A stretch of DNA of 64,000 bases, taken from contig CACRXP010000006.1 of NCBI GenBank assembly GCA_902702965.1, positions 2,818,142-2,882,141 on the forward strand. Reading direction: 5' to 3'. Source of the stretch: Spirometra erinaceieuropaei (taxonomy: Eukaryota; Platyhelminthes; Cestoda; Diphyllobothriidea; Diphyllobothriidae). The first letter of the stretch is position 1; each line of letters opens with the position of its first letter. The notes below the pieces were generated by a model that was given only the letters and a program-made list of their open reading frames with translations, searched no databases and was not told where the DNA came from. This document shows positions 29,180 to 41,700 of this stretch, piece by piece. The position numbers were made by a program, and so were the translations under genes.

Positions 29180-31440
29180 ATGTGCTGTCCTAGTGATTAC
29201 GCGCTCATCTTCTTTGCAACGAGAACCTGAGACTCGCATATTCGCTTTCATTCGTGAATAAATCAACTATTTACAGAGTCACCGAGTGCAGTCCGGCCAC
29301 CCCAATCCCCAGCAACAATCGACAGACCACGATGAGGACGTTTTTTAACTAACTCTTGCTGCTGCAGGAAAAGTTTCTTTGTCGCGCCGGTCGGCAGCAG
29401 ATGTTGGTGCGCACGTGGAAACGAGGGAGTTGCTTGTAAAATGACCCTTACCTCGCATGTAAGGCATCTACTTACTGAGTGGTTTCCATGCAAGCACTGT
29501 ACGGTTCGCTTGTAGCAAGGCGGCGATCGTCGCACCGAATCTAGCAGAACATTCGCGTGGGTCACTGCGATGCAGGGTGAAATGGGAGTTGGAAGATGAG
29601 GTCTTTATCTCTCGGGCGCCTGAGTTGGGGTCTCGGAAATTGACAGGTAGCAGACATTCATGTTGTGCTGAAGAGGACTGTGTGCTGTCAGAATCTGGGT
29701 ACCAGGGTTCAGGAGAGTTCGCACACTTCAGCACCCCAGGAACAAGAGTCCGTTCCCGATTGAGCAGTCCAGCTCCAAGAAATTAAGTTGCTGGTTCAGA
29801 CGACACTGGCGGTGCGTATTAACTCCCTTACCCGTTTCTGTGGAACAGATTGCATTCTCCGAGCTAGCCACGTGCCAATGTGGCTGGGGAAACGTAGAAG
29901 AAAGACGGTCCATAGGCTTATCCAGACCCATGTAATAAACATAGGCATTGAGTGGACACCGATGCGGCCTAATTGGTAAACTACAGAGTTGCGTACTGTG
30001 GCAGGGCAAAACTCAGGTCAGCTGTGACTTCTGCACGCGAAGGACAACGTACGTCAAATTTCAACTAGCCGTAGTACCAAATCTAATTAGCGATCGATTG
30101 CTGCCTGCAGTTAATCCCGCATCTCCTCCCACACCTGAAGGGTTCGCAATCCGAACGAAAGAAACACTCCCCAGTGTGCGAATTCTACCCAGGCGGCCAG
30201 AATTTATCAAAAACACAAGTTATCCGAGCTGTCTTCCTAAAAGCCTGCACAGCAGGGCCGAAACATTCAATTGGTGACAAAGACCCTCATAACTGATTTA
30301 AACGGCTACATTATGCGACCTCAGGACATAATGGATAATCGCGTTGAAGTAGCATCGATCAGTTGTAGACACTGAGTTCATTCGATACCATTCGCACGCC
30401 CACCACCCCGCCGGGAACGCAGCCGTCGTAGGTTTTCACCGATTTGCACAGGTGACAACCTTCGTGTCGTCATCAGTCAGGGTCGGGTGCAGACAAATTA
30501 AATCCTTGTCGAACATCTCTTCACGCCGGCTCGGCAGGTGTCCGAGCCATCTTCGTTGACGGATTGTGTCCCGGGCCGACGGTATATTCGTTTGTTGAAG
30601 ATTCAATTGAACGTAGCGTGTGCACGGCCGTGCCAGCCATGTAGGATTGCCTGGTTAAGGCGGGTTGTGTTCCCCTAACTTATGCTAAGCCAATGACTTT
30701 GGTGGAAAAAGCAAACGGCAGTCGCGGACGCATAGCTTACACGATGACTGACTACATCAGTGTCAGAAAGGTAGATCCAGGCCGTAGTCTGCTCACTAGT
30801 TTACTAGTTTCCCCATCCACCGCAACTGGGCAGATCTTTCCGACTGCAAAACCCCAGACGATAAGATTTGTTCCACATCATTTTCATCAATACAGTCCGG
30901 GTTGCACGTGGTGTACAGCATCAGCGCTGGTTTCTGCCTAGATGATTTTAATTATCTGTTTGGGGGGAAAATAAAAATGTGTCCTTTGGTTCTTTCTAAT
31001 TTGAACTATTCTCAGCGTTTCAGCTACTGTATAATCATCTTCCCGAATACATTTCGGGCAGTATTTCGGTAAATTTTTCGCATAAACTTTGGAAGAAAAT
31101 ATTTAAAACATCCCACTGACGATTAACAAGTTCTGTAGGGAGTGACTAATTAAAGATGTAAGAAGGACCACTGGATTAAGGGCGGCATTTGTCTAACGTA
31201 TTGTCCTTCCACTCGAAACCGATATCAAAGAGGGACGGTGAGTTAGGGTTACACAGGGGCTGTGATACCTGACGAGATCGCTGCACGGCCGAATGTCTGT
31301 TAATTGACAGGAAAAACCGGAGGTGTTGAACTCTGAGTGCTTGTCATAAGCGAGCGTGTGTCATGGTATGCTGTCCATATGACAACATCACAGTGGTTGG
31401 CCGAGTAGTCCCCATCTCCAGTGTGATAATCACCCAGCGG
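29180..31440. other. No gene recognised
   Basis: No exon or mobile-element coding region is supported. A weak hammerhead-like segment lies at 30430-30486 (minus). Confidence 0.35.
30430..30486 (-). ncRNA. Weak hammerhead-like segment
   Basis: Minus strand: CUGAUGA, then a long interval holding GACA/UGUC and ACC/GGU pairs, then GAAAACCUACGA. The ..GTCACC .. TGAAAA.. TACGA order resembles the AAUU family at 8070-8114, but stem I and the palindrome are not clear. Confidence 0.25.
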
Positions 31441-31444
31441 TCTC

Positions 31445-31590
31445 ATTCCTCGGTGCCATCCCTCTAACATCTCCAAACAATTCAGTTTGACCCAACTGTG
31501 AAAAACTCGGTGTCTCGGTGGGATTCGAACACACGAAAGCAACGGGAGGCGTTAGTACAGCCAACGCTCTAACCATCTGAGCTACGAGGC
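31445..31590 (-). mobile_element. tRNA-derived SINE head, minus strand
   Basis: The minus strand starts CCTCGTAGCTCAGATGG with an A-box and has the B-box GTGTTCGAATCCCACC about 45 bases on. An anticodon-like loop CTGTACT would read GUA (Tyr-like). The acceptor and T stems pair imperfectly and the variable region is too long, so this is not a functional tRNA gene. It continues as non-tRNA sequence (TTTTTCACAGTTGGG..). Confidence 0.6.
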
Positions 31591-31695
31591 TAGAGCGTTG
31601 GCTGTACTTAGACCTCTCCTTCCTTTCGTGGGTCCGAATTCCACTGAGGCATCGACCCCTTTTTCGCAGTTGGGAAAAGTGAATTATTTGAAATC
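31591..31695 (+). mobile_element. tRNA-derived SINE head, plus strand, 5'-truncated
   Basis: TAGAGCGTTGGCTGTACTTA..CTTTCGTGGGTCCGAATTCC..TTTTTCGCAGTTGGG repeats the minus-strand neighbour in inverted orientation, missing the first part of the A-box. The two heads abut and form a hairpin. Confidence 0.6.
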
Positions 31696-33199
31696 TACCA
31701 AAACACCTCTGAACTCCAAAGAATGTTTGCGGCCGGCCACGCACATCCGTGGTGAAAGCCTGACTAATGGGAACGCGGGAGTGGCCTGCTAATAAATAGG
31801 CAAGCCGTTGTGTAGCTTCACCCACTTTATTTATGGTCGAAAACTTCAATTTCACACTGCCAAATAACTGACCTTTTTGGCAAACGCGGTCGATCTCGGG
31901 AGTCCTCGAGGGGAAAGATGCTGCATCCAACTATCAAAGTCAGCAATTGTGCAATGCAAACCTCAAACGTCGTGTTCAGATTCTTGACTTTTGTCATGTT
32001 CAAATCCGCAGATATGTAGACGACGACGACAGACTACAACTTTTTCGCCAATATAGGCATGTTGCGGGAAGAGGGAGGAATCGACAAATGTCCCGAAGTG
32101 CTATGAAGCAAGGAACAACACCGACGTAAGGCGAAAAGCAAATTTTGGATATTAATTCAACACTTCACGGTAAGTGCACTTGCCATTTAATCCAGAAAAC
32201 ACGCTAATTTGTCGGTTTTGGCCGACTTACTAACTGACTATTATGAGATAATTCAGAAAGTAGATTAGATGACACAACTTCAACATTTAAGAATCCGAAA
32301 CGAACCTTTAAACCGCAAGACCGTAAAAAGTCCTTCTAAATTACGAAACGGCAGCTTGGCGGGTGTAAGCGTTTCGGACTAACATTAAGCACCAAATGTT
32401 ATGAAACGGATGTACAGATATGTCCCTATCTCTGTCTTAACAATAGTTTTGTTAGACGTGAGACGCGAAATAGCCGCTAAAATACCAGGATTACAAAACA
32501 AACGTTGCGGTTTGCACATACCGCGAAGTCGTCATCTAACCAATCGCATCCTGATCAAGGGTGAAATTTTGTAGGGTCGCCTTCGCCCTTACGTGCCTAA
32601 TTGGTTGAGTAAAACTGAACATTGTAAGTATCGGGAATCGTGTGCCACGGAATTACAAATACCCTAAGTAGTATGAGAAAATATTCAAGAATATGTTGGA
32701 AAAATATATTCCGTATATGCAAAAAGCCCATTTTTGAGGACCTCGTCAATCCGCATAGTCACATACACATTTGTGGAGCGTTTAAGACAATTTTTCCTTC
32801 CCCAGTGTAATCATCACTTTTTTTGAAAAATCCAACTTCCTTTAGGCAGTTAAAGCAAAAAACGAGAAAAAATAGTTCTGTTTTATGCTTTTACTATCTA
32901 AAAGAAATTGGATTAGATTGAAATGATGACGGCTTAGATGTTTCAATGACACCCAATATCACACCTTCGTCTCACTGCCTCAAGATAGCAAAAAGGCTAT
33001 TGGGCATCCTGTGAACGCTCAGAGGATCTTTCCTCAACTAGTCAAATGTCTGGAACAGCATGACTATGCACAGCCAGTTTTGTAAAATCTGTCATATACA
33101 ATCTTCCGCACTAATTTTTAGTGACCCCATGCACTACATTATGATTACGATTGAACTGTGACCCAATCAAATTTTAAATGCCTGCAATTTTATTTTATT

Positions 33200-33285
33200 T
33201 TTGAGGATGAATCTGCGAAAGCACTGTACATAAATAGGGGCATCAAGGGCTCTGCCTGTAACCCTTCAATATATATACATACACA
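33200..33285 (+). repeat. Non-LTR element 3'-end repeat
   Basis: GAATCTGCGAAAGCACTGTA..AATAGG..CATCAAGGGCTCTGCCT matches, inverted, the sequence at 63190-63290 downstream of a CR1-like fragment. It is therefore a stray 3' end of that family, ending in a TATATACATACACAC tract. Confidence 0.6.
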
Positions 33286-33449
33286 CATTCAGTCGTGCCG
33301 CCTTTTAATGAAGCAGTAATTTACTCTTTTCGAGAATGCTTAACGAAGGGCGACCGACCTAGTCAGTGGACTGCAGTGTCTGCCCTACGACGGATTATTA
33401 GAATGGCCTAAAAGTCTTCTCTATTTTGTAGGCAATATGCAAGGGATGT

Positions 33450-34735
33450 TCAGTTCAGTTCAGTTCAGTTTATTGAGGGAAATATGCGCAAGCCTTTGAG
33501 TACCCTATTTGCAACGTAAAAAATGAGTGGTGTACAGATAGATGTTCTGGGCTGAAATAGTTCGAGCACGCCCATAATGGTGGGACAAAATGAGAAGGAG
33601 TTACAGGGGGTGAGCTCGACTTCTCATCGCTCTTAGTCATTTCGGAACATAAATATGTCCAGATTCTTCTTAAAACTTTGTATAGATGGTGACATCGCAA
33701 CATCTGCGGGAAGCTCATTCCACGGTTTGACCACCCGAACCGAGAAGGAGGACTTCCGCATATCCAGCCGTGCCTGCTGAGTACGCAGTTTTAACGGGTG
33801 ACCTCGGAGGTTGGTCGTGGTAGCAAATTCAAAAAAGTCCTCGAAGGCCAGACTGCAATCCAACCCCTTTACGATGCGGAAGGCTTGCAAGAGATCTCCG
33901 CGAAGTTGCCTGTAACTCAAAGGAAAGAGGTTCAGATTTACTAGGCGGGTCGCATAAGGAAAGGAGCTTTGACCCCTGACCATCTTCGTGGCTCTCCTCT
34001 GGACTCTTTCGAGGCAGTTTTGATCCACAACACCCCAAGGCCTCCAAGCTTGTATGCCGTACTCTAAATGCGGCCGGACGAATGTTCCGAATGTCTTAGA
34101 GAAGGCTTCTTCGTCAAAGTCCATAAACGCACGCTTGATGGCGTACAGTACGGACATTGCGGTTTTGCCACCCTCGAACAGTGGGCGGATGGTTTTAGGG
34201 AACTCGTCGTAAGCACACCGAGGTCCTTTTGGGCTTCGACCTCTTGTAGGGCTGAACCGCCCAGAAAGTAGCCTCTTGTGCTGGCGGATCTGGCTGTGTT
34301 CCCTAGGCGAAGTATGCTACATTTGGCAACGTTGAACCGCAGGAGCCAACGGTTTGACCACTCCTCCAACCAATTCAGGTTCATCTGAAGTCTGTCTTCA
34401 TCGGCAGGACCCCGAATTACACTCCATATCTTCATGTCGTCGGCAAACATTGCTACTTCACAGTCCAAATCTCTTGCGGCATCGTCCACGTAGATAAGGA
34501 ACAAAATGGGTCCCAGTACTGAACCCTGGGGGACACCACTCTCGACCATAGCCGGATCTGATTTTCCCCGACCGACGCACACAACCTGCTGTCGACCCAC
34601 AAGGAAGTTTTCGATCCATTTATGGAAGTTGCCACCGATCCCTATTTTTTTCAGCTTATGTAAGAGCCTTTGGTGTGGCACTGTGTCGAAAGCCTTCTGG
34701 AAGTCGATGAAGGCTATGTGGACTGCTAATGGTCG
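33450..34735 (-). pseudogene. CR1-like non-LTR retrotransposon, 5'-truncated, one frameshift
   Basis: The minus strand encodes RT motif A (AFIDFQKAFDTVPHQRLL), motif B (SGVPQGSVLGPILFLIYVDD), motif C AMFADDMKIW, the segment EAQKDLGVL, then after a frame change near 34180 the typical C-terminus: AFSKTFGTFVRPHLEYGIQA, LERVQRRATKMVRG, and FSVRVVKPWNELPADV. The 3' end has AATAAA followed by (CTGAA)n at about 33446-33473, the short tandem tail typical of CR1-type elements. Catalytic residues are intact, so the frameshift and 5' truncation make it inactive but fairly young. Sequence upstream of about 34735 is unrelated. Confidence 0.85.
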
Positions 34736-34899
34736 GTTTTCTGAATAATCACAAACGAAGAATCTTCGCGGCCACCAACACAAATCGAAGACGAATGCGC
34801 AAAACTTGAATAACGGATAAACTTTTTCTGCCACCGCAGGACTGAAAATTGAACAAACTGCATAATTCGGTTGTTCTGGTTGAAGGCCTTCAGACACTT

Positions 34900-36680
34900 A
34901 AAAGAAAATTTCATAACACTTGTCTTGATAGCACCGTTTAACTTGTCACGGACTGATATAATGTAGCCAAATAACTAAGTAAACACATACAAGTAAATTT
35001 TTAGCTTACGCCTGAAAATAGGAATTTCAAGACTCTCTCCCTCTCCCTTATATATTGGAATAAGTTAACTAGGAATGTAAAAATCCGCAAAAATATTCCT
35101 TGTTTAAGGGAACTGTCACACATTCTTTAGAATCAGAAAAACTGCCACAATTTTCGGTCGCTGATTCCACTGAAGTGGTCTTCCACGGCGATTGAGTTCG
35201 CGGTTTCTAATCCATTTGCCTAGTCCCATCCTGTGGAAATTGAGATAACTGCAGCCCCCAACACTACAGAAGATGTCTTCAGCCGACAGCGAACAATTGT
35301 TCACCCACGCGCCCTATTTGGTGCACATGTCCCAAATCCATGAAAAGAAATAGAGACTGAAGACATATGATGGAATATTTAGCATCCCACTTCTGGGCTG
35401 ACAACACTACGCGGACGAAAGTTTTTTCTCCTGAACCCTGTAAGCTGTTCAAAAACACTACCACCGGTGTTTACTTTCTCAACAGTAGTTTCTAACGGCC
35501 AGCCCAGACTGGATCGTATCTTTTTTTGACAATGCCTGTAAACTGTTATTAAATATAATTATGCTGCCACACAGCAAGTTTCGTATGAAATGTTTCCGAA
35601 AATCTTGCAAACGACTATAATTTGCGCTAGCCTTATGTAAGTGCATCTGTGATCTGAACCGCTTATCAGTCCGATCCTCAAGATCTTCACCCGTAAATAT
35701 CCCTTACGTTCACACACAAACGCTTTTATCCTCGCAACTTTCCCGCGGACGTCCGTGTAACATACATTGGTTTTTAGAACTCGAGCATGAAATAAGAAGG
35801 CAAGATCTTGTCAGAAGTTTTTTGCCACTTACACAAATCGTTCTGTGAGTTAAGATAAATACTGCCTACGTTCCTCTATTGGAATTCGTTACTGATGCTA
35901 AACATAGTGCCTTTTGTTGAGACATGAAAGGACACTTCTATAGCTGTCTCCTGATGACCGATTTAAATTTCGATATACACCATCATTATGCAATGCAGGA
36001 CGAAATTCACTGAGACTATGGGAACCAAAAAAACAATCATTGGGAAGGTGTGATTGAGCCAACAGCAACTATTAGTGAAGTGGGTTGGTTACATAAAGAT
36101 TTTTATCAGAATAAGGAATCCTCATGGACAAGCGAAATTGCAACAAATTTAAAATTACGTTCATTATACACCGTCGCGACTTAACTGAGTGACAAAAAAC
36201 ATGTGGAAGCCCTTGTAAGCTGCGAGCTGTTCTCGACATAGAAAGGCGTCATATACTTACATTGGGGACAGAGGTCTCACTTTGACTAGACTCTTCTTAT
36301 GCTTGTCAATAGTAGAGCAGAATTCAGCTCCAGGAGGTGTTTAATCTAAATTCATCACGCAAGTAAACAACAAGATAGCGACTTTGTAGTTATGTCACCT
36401 TTATATTATCTTATAGTGCCTTACTTATGACTCGAAGATTTTTAAATACCACTAAATATCACTCTGGATACCTTTTTACCCTACAGTATCATTCTGTTAA
36501 AAAACGATAGAACTGCTTACTGTCGGATAATATGTCGCCTATTTGGGCTGCATGACTGCGAAAAGTCTTTCAGAAAGCACTTACTTAACAGCACTGAAAA
36601 GAAGTGCTTCACTCATCAGATTTGTTTTAACTTTTCAGAAAGCACTTCCGAGGCAGTTACAGCGTCTGTGATTTACGAAA
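34900..36680. other. AT-rich region upstream of the calaxin gene; nothing recognised
   Basis: No exon or mobile-element coding sequence is seen. The promoter of the gene at 36681 should lie at its right end, but no motif can be defended. Confidence 0.4.
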
Positions 36681-38672
36681 ATGGCCAAAATATTCGCAGC
36701 TAAATATTTGTCAACATTGGCTGAAAAACTTTCCAAAGAAACATGGTGTAAAGCCCTAAACATGTTAACTTCTCAGCAGTCACCAGGTCCGAATGCGAAA
36801 TGCTACTCAATATATTTGCTGAAATAAATAAGAACTCTAAAACGGAAAAGTTGGACAGGAACAGTTTCCGTGCACTTCTTCACAAAACCTTTAACATGAC
36901 GGATGACATGATTCTCGATAGGAGTTTGGCAAAAACCCCGTACATTTTCCAGTTTTTAGAGCATTTAACAAGCGTCTTGATGGTTTTATTACACAAGAAG
37001 AATGGATCAGAGGTTTATCAGTATTCCTTCGGGGGACTTTGGCTGAGAGGGCTGCGTGTAATACTTCCATATATTTACGCTACTTTCCTATAGTTTGTTT
37101 TTCGATTTACGATATTAATTCTGACGGCCAACTATCGAGAGAAGAGATGTTCCAGTTTCTCAAACAAGGTTTACCTAAGGTGAGCTCACAACGCCGAGAG
37201 AAAGTATTTTAATAACAATATGACGGATCAGGCACGCTTCTTATAAGCCAGGTATTTGTCTCACTGTTTATTTGCGAGACAACAAGAGAAGCGAACGTTT
37301 ACCAGTTCGAAATTATCTTAAAAAGCAGTCCAAAATAAGTTAGTACGGAGCAGTTAAGGGAACCTTGATAATTCGTGGAACTTTTTTCTTCGAATGCCAG
37401 AAGATTCCTAACCACTGGGCTGCATGACGACAAAGAAGCCTGCATACTGTTCACTTAAAGGAAGTACCTGTCATATTTTTGAGTGGTATTATGCGTGTAG
37501 CATTTGTGTATGCACATGGAAATTTTCTCAAATTCGGTATTCTTATTTCTCCCCCTATCAGCTGAACACCGAAGAGGATTCCGATGAGGGTGTACGCGAT
37601 CTGGTTGAAATTACACTTAAACGATTGGTGAGTTTTCTACATTCACAAAGGTTTATTTGATCCAAATAATTGCCTTCTACTTCTTACTGACTGAATGAAT
37701 CAAATAGTTCTGGAAATCGGAACATTAGTAGCCCGCTATTAAGAGAATACAGTGAGGTATTGCCTATTCACACTTGCCAGCTGGAAATTAGCTAATTAGC
37801 ACGACGGGATTAAGAACACGAGTGCTAATCGGCTTAAGGGAAAAATTTGATTGCTTGAATTTCCTGAAAAACAAAAATTATTCCGGTCTTATGCAATAAA
37901 CAGTGTGTGTTATGCAGTTAATTGATATACTAAACAGTTTTTGATAGCCAATCCCACATGCGCTACAGCATTATGATTTTGCATTTTGCCTAACAACCGA
38001 AATTTTTATCTCGGATGCCGAATAATTTTAAGCTTATAAATGTTTCTAATATTTTCGTTCTTTCTGAGGACTTCGACCGCGATGGACGGGTATCGTTAAA
38101 TGACTTCATGCAAGCTGTTGATGAGGACCCATTACTGCTGGGAATCCTAGGACCTTGCTTGCCAGATGAAAAGGTGAGTGAAAATGCCAATTGCATGTAG
38201 ACTAACATATGCAAATCGGACAATTTTTGACAATTTTGATGCATGCAAAGTCAAACCACCTTCTAAATATAATCTTTAGATGTTTTCTTATATAAAACAA
38301 TTATCATCAGAATTATTATTCTCACATAAGTATCGAGACTTATGTAACGATCGTTGCAGAAGTTGAACAATGGAGGTACCGTTTACATTAACAACTTATC
38401 AGAAAAACAAAAATACGCAAATAAGCCAGCAGCTGGAAATGAAGTGATCGTGACGTGAACTTAAGGGGATTTATAAAAAAGTTGCACTTTTCCATGCGGA
38501 TCAAATAAAATTATACAAGCGACCTGTTAAATTTGCATTATAAAAGCATGTTTCTTAACCTAAACAGGTGACTGCGGCCTTCTTGTCTACGTTCCAAGAA
38601 GTTAATCTGCCTTATACTGTCTACTTTATACGACCCTCATGGATGCGAAAGGACGGAAAGTCTGCAAAATGA
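36681..38672 (+). CDS. EFCAB1: Calaxin / EFCAB1-like EF-hand protein (seven exons, 226 aa)
   Basis: This is a Ca2+-sensing axonemal protein associated with outer dynein arms, needed in related animals for ciliary and sperm beating. Exons: 36681-36747, 36777-36923, 36953-37057, 37094-37179, 37562-37627, 38069-38173 and 38568-38672. All introns are GT-AG and all phases agree. Landmarks are [32 protein letters not shown], the EF loop [12 protein letters not shown] (113-124), [13 protein letters not shown], the EF loop [12 protein letters not shown] (158-169) and LGPCLPDEK. The first EF site, [12 protein letters not shown] (77-88), lacks acidic residues and probably binds poorly. The start is the first ATG after an in-frame TGA at 36669. 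The length is close to the 211-aa human protein. The last exon ([11 protein letters not shown]...) is the least certain part. Introns 1 and 2 are only 29 nt, intron 3 is 36 nt. Confidence 0.9.
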
Positions 38673-38717
38673 GATTGCTTTGAATATTGAACTGTTTAGT
38701 ACCTAACATGCTCTTTT

Positions 38718-38723
38718 AATAAA
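38718..38723 (+). terminator. Poly(A) signal of the calaxin gene
   Basis: AATAAA lies 45 bases after the stop codon at 38672, at a normal distance for a short 3' UTR. It supports the last-exon assignment. Confidence 0.6.
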
Positions 38724-41700
38724 TTATGTTGAACGAAGATCGCTTTTGCTTAGGGAAGATGAGGGCAAAGGCTTTACTGCACAATAAGATATAAATTATC
38801 ATTGCCACTTGTGCATCCTGATTTTTGACGTACCTTAATTTGGTATAAAGTTAATTTTTTTAATAAAAACGGCAATGCTACTTAAGGCCAAGGGAGAAAT
38901 GTTTCGCTTTATTTAAAAATAGCATATCGAAAAGTCTACGCTCACATGGGTGGTAACCTGGAAGTAATATCCGGTGACATGGTTTTGCTTCTCTGTGTCT
39001 GCCGTTGGCTTGCTTATGCTCTTAGAGAAGCGAGATTTAACTACTGGATTTGAAGCGTGCACTAATGCCAGCACATGAATTTTTGCCGTCGTTGGTGGAT
39101 GTAATCCTCGCGTGCATGGGTGTTTGCAGTCGGTGCGTATATTTGTAAACGTTGGTTGCTGTAGCATATTTTTCCCAAATACTACAACGCACGAGGGGAA
39201 TCTGTGTTTTTCTTGAAGATCGGTCATGACTGTAAAGAGTCCGAATATATCGAAACGCAAAATAAATCATACAGAAATTTCTGATCAAATTGTCATGGAT
39301 GTTATCCGAGTGCACGACCATGGTCTGGGTTCGTGCAGGTACACAGGTCTGTCGCACCATAAATCCCATTTTTCTTATTTCAGATTGTGTTATTTTCACT
39401 CCAACTTTATACTATTGAAACCCCACTTATTTTCATAGAAACGATGTATAAGTCATGAATATTTTAAAGAGCAACAGCGACACGCAGCCAAACTTGTTTT
39501 TAATGCATCAGCCGGGAGGAACTAGCTTTCGATTGGTCGTTCACGAGGCTTTTGTCTGACAACTGAAACTGCTTCTTATCGTCTGACCAAGATTCACTCT
39601 AGCAGATAATTTCAAGGTGACAATTTATTCATCTCAGTTGACTGATCACTGTGTAAAGAACAATTAGGCTAAGCTGGAATGTGCTCAGTATTTCTGTAGA
39701 TTTAAACAAAGCACTAGCAATGAAGGTTTTAGGGATTTGGTCTCTCTGTTTCGCTGATTTTGAATCTATCTTTGGATGAAGAAAAGACAATAAACAGTTG
39801 AGTGTTCGTCTGAAGCGTTTTGGTTCATTGTTCTCTAATATTAGTTTTATAATGAAACGGTGGCACACAACAATGTTTTGATATTTGCGAGTTCCTGAAA
39901 AATGGATCTTGTCCAGTTTTAATTCATGGCAAAAACTAATTTGACGATTATAAGTTCGTTTGCATCTTAATCAGTACCACATTGTAAACCAAAATTTAAA
40001 AATCCCCATTTACGAAAACCCATAGAAAGTTGGTTCCTAAAGACGATAAAAAATCCTTTTGAATTACCGTACCTAAAGCCCTTAATATATATAGATATGC
40101 GATTAACAAACTTCAGTTGCCTTCTTTGCTTTAAGCCCTTTTTAAATTTTCCCTTAGTACCCATGTGCTTTTTGAATAGTTCTGCATCCAAGTGGAACTT
40201 AAAGTCTGTCAGACATCAGTTTACGAGCTCCACGTCATCACACATCAACCACGGCATCACCTTGCAAAAAAATGGTGAATGACGGTTAAATGGACGGGAC
40301 GGGCGGCGCAAGATATCACTGAGGTGTAGAGGATTGAATATAAATCACCTTAATATTCTGAGATCTATTTTTCGGAGCGCAAATGATCGTTCTTTTCTTT
40401 ATCCGCTGGAATTCTCACGACAACCGCTGGTAGAAACTCAAGAGTTATTGTCTGCTTTATATACGACAATGCGTCAGCCACCAAGAACATTGAATGAACC
40501 ACCTGAGGAGGATGCTTAAATTTACCGTGTACCCATGAACCCCTATCGAAAGGGAAGGATGAGCCCAAAAAGAGAGTTCTAACTAGTTTACATCCCAGCG
40601 GAACGTAACATTCTCAAAAGTCACGCAATCGTTAGGCTCCTCAGATTTTTCGCAGTCAGCATTACCTAACGCAGCCGGCGCGAAGTTTCACATTTACTGG
40701 GCTCATCAAGTAGGCCCAATCCGCAAACAGGCGACATAATCCGTCAGAATGAAACTGCGCGGTTACAGTTAAAAAAACGAGCCAAAAATATAGTTGAGGT
40801 CATACGAAAAGCGGTGCAAAGACCCGGTCGGAATTCTCACATGACTAGGTCTGTCGTCGCGCCTGGCAATGAGCTCGGCTTTCTGCGGTCAAAATCCTCG
40901 ACTGAGGCATGTAGAGAAGGTAGGCGTATTCAACACGCACTCTACCGGAGCGGCACGTACAATTCCCTCAGAAGTACGCGGCCTTGCGAGTACTCTATAA
41001 GGACGAACACTCTCGTTAGGAAACCGATCGCAGAGTTCTTTCCCTTGGGTTGCAGACGCTGCGAGACCAGACAGTCGAGTCGGCCTCACCGTTAGGCACC
41101 GGCAGTCAGCCGGACAGATTTGCGAAAGCAGAAGGAGGATAAACCGATGCCCTCTGTGGTGATCCTCCCAACTGCCTGTCGGTTTCATCAGTCTCCGGTG
41201 CTCTATAACCGCATATATTGTTCAGAAATGTTGGTGCGAAATAAACAACCTGCAGATTGCTTCATCTTCCTCAGTTGTGCCATTTGCTAGTCAACTTTTT
41301 ATCCGCATCTATATTTCAAATTGCGTAATGGGTGATGAAAAATAGGGTAATTTTAGTGGAGTTTGCCAATTTTCCAAACGACATGGATACTTAAAGTAAC
41401 AATTTATGAGTCAACCAAAAATTTAAATGACCTTTTGGACTAGTTAATCTTGTGCGGGTTTTAAATCGTTTAAATCTTGGACTGGTAAAGAGCATATGTT
41501 AATGGACCGTTTAACTTGACGTAACGTCTGCCTGCGGTCAAAACGGGGACAATTTTACTGAGGGTATGGTGTTGTTTTGGGCCACAATATAATAATTCAG
41601 GAATGACTTTGACAGTTTATGAAAGGGAATGAACGCGCATAACTCGTCCAACCAACAGACAATATAATTATTCCATCTCAAAATAATATTTTTATTTTGC

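Noticed and set aside
31513..31590. Functional tRNA-Tyr gene
   Set aside because: Acceptor and T stems have mismatches, the variable region is too long, and it continues as a SINE with an inverted twin.
40130..40195. Minus-strand frame with DAELFKKHMGTKGKFKKGLK as a host exon
   Set aside because: The composition is plausible, but acceptor and donor candidates are weak and no partner exon was found.
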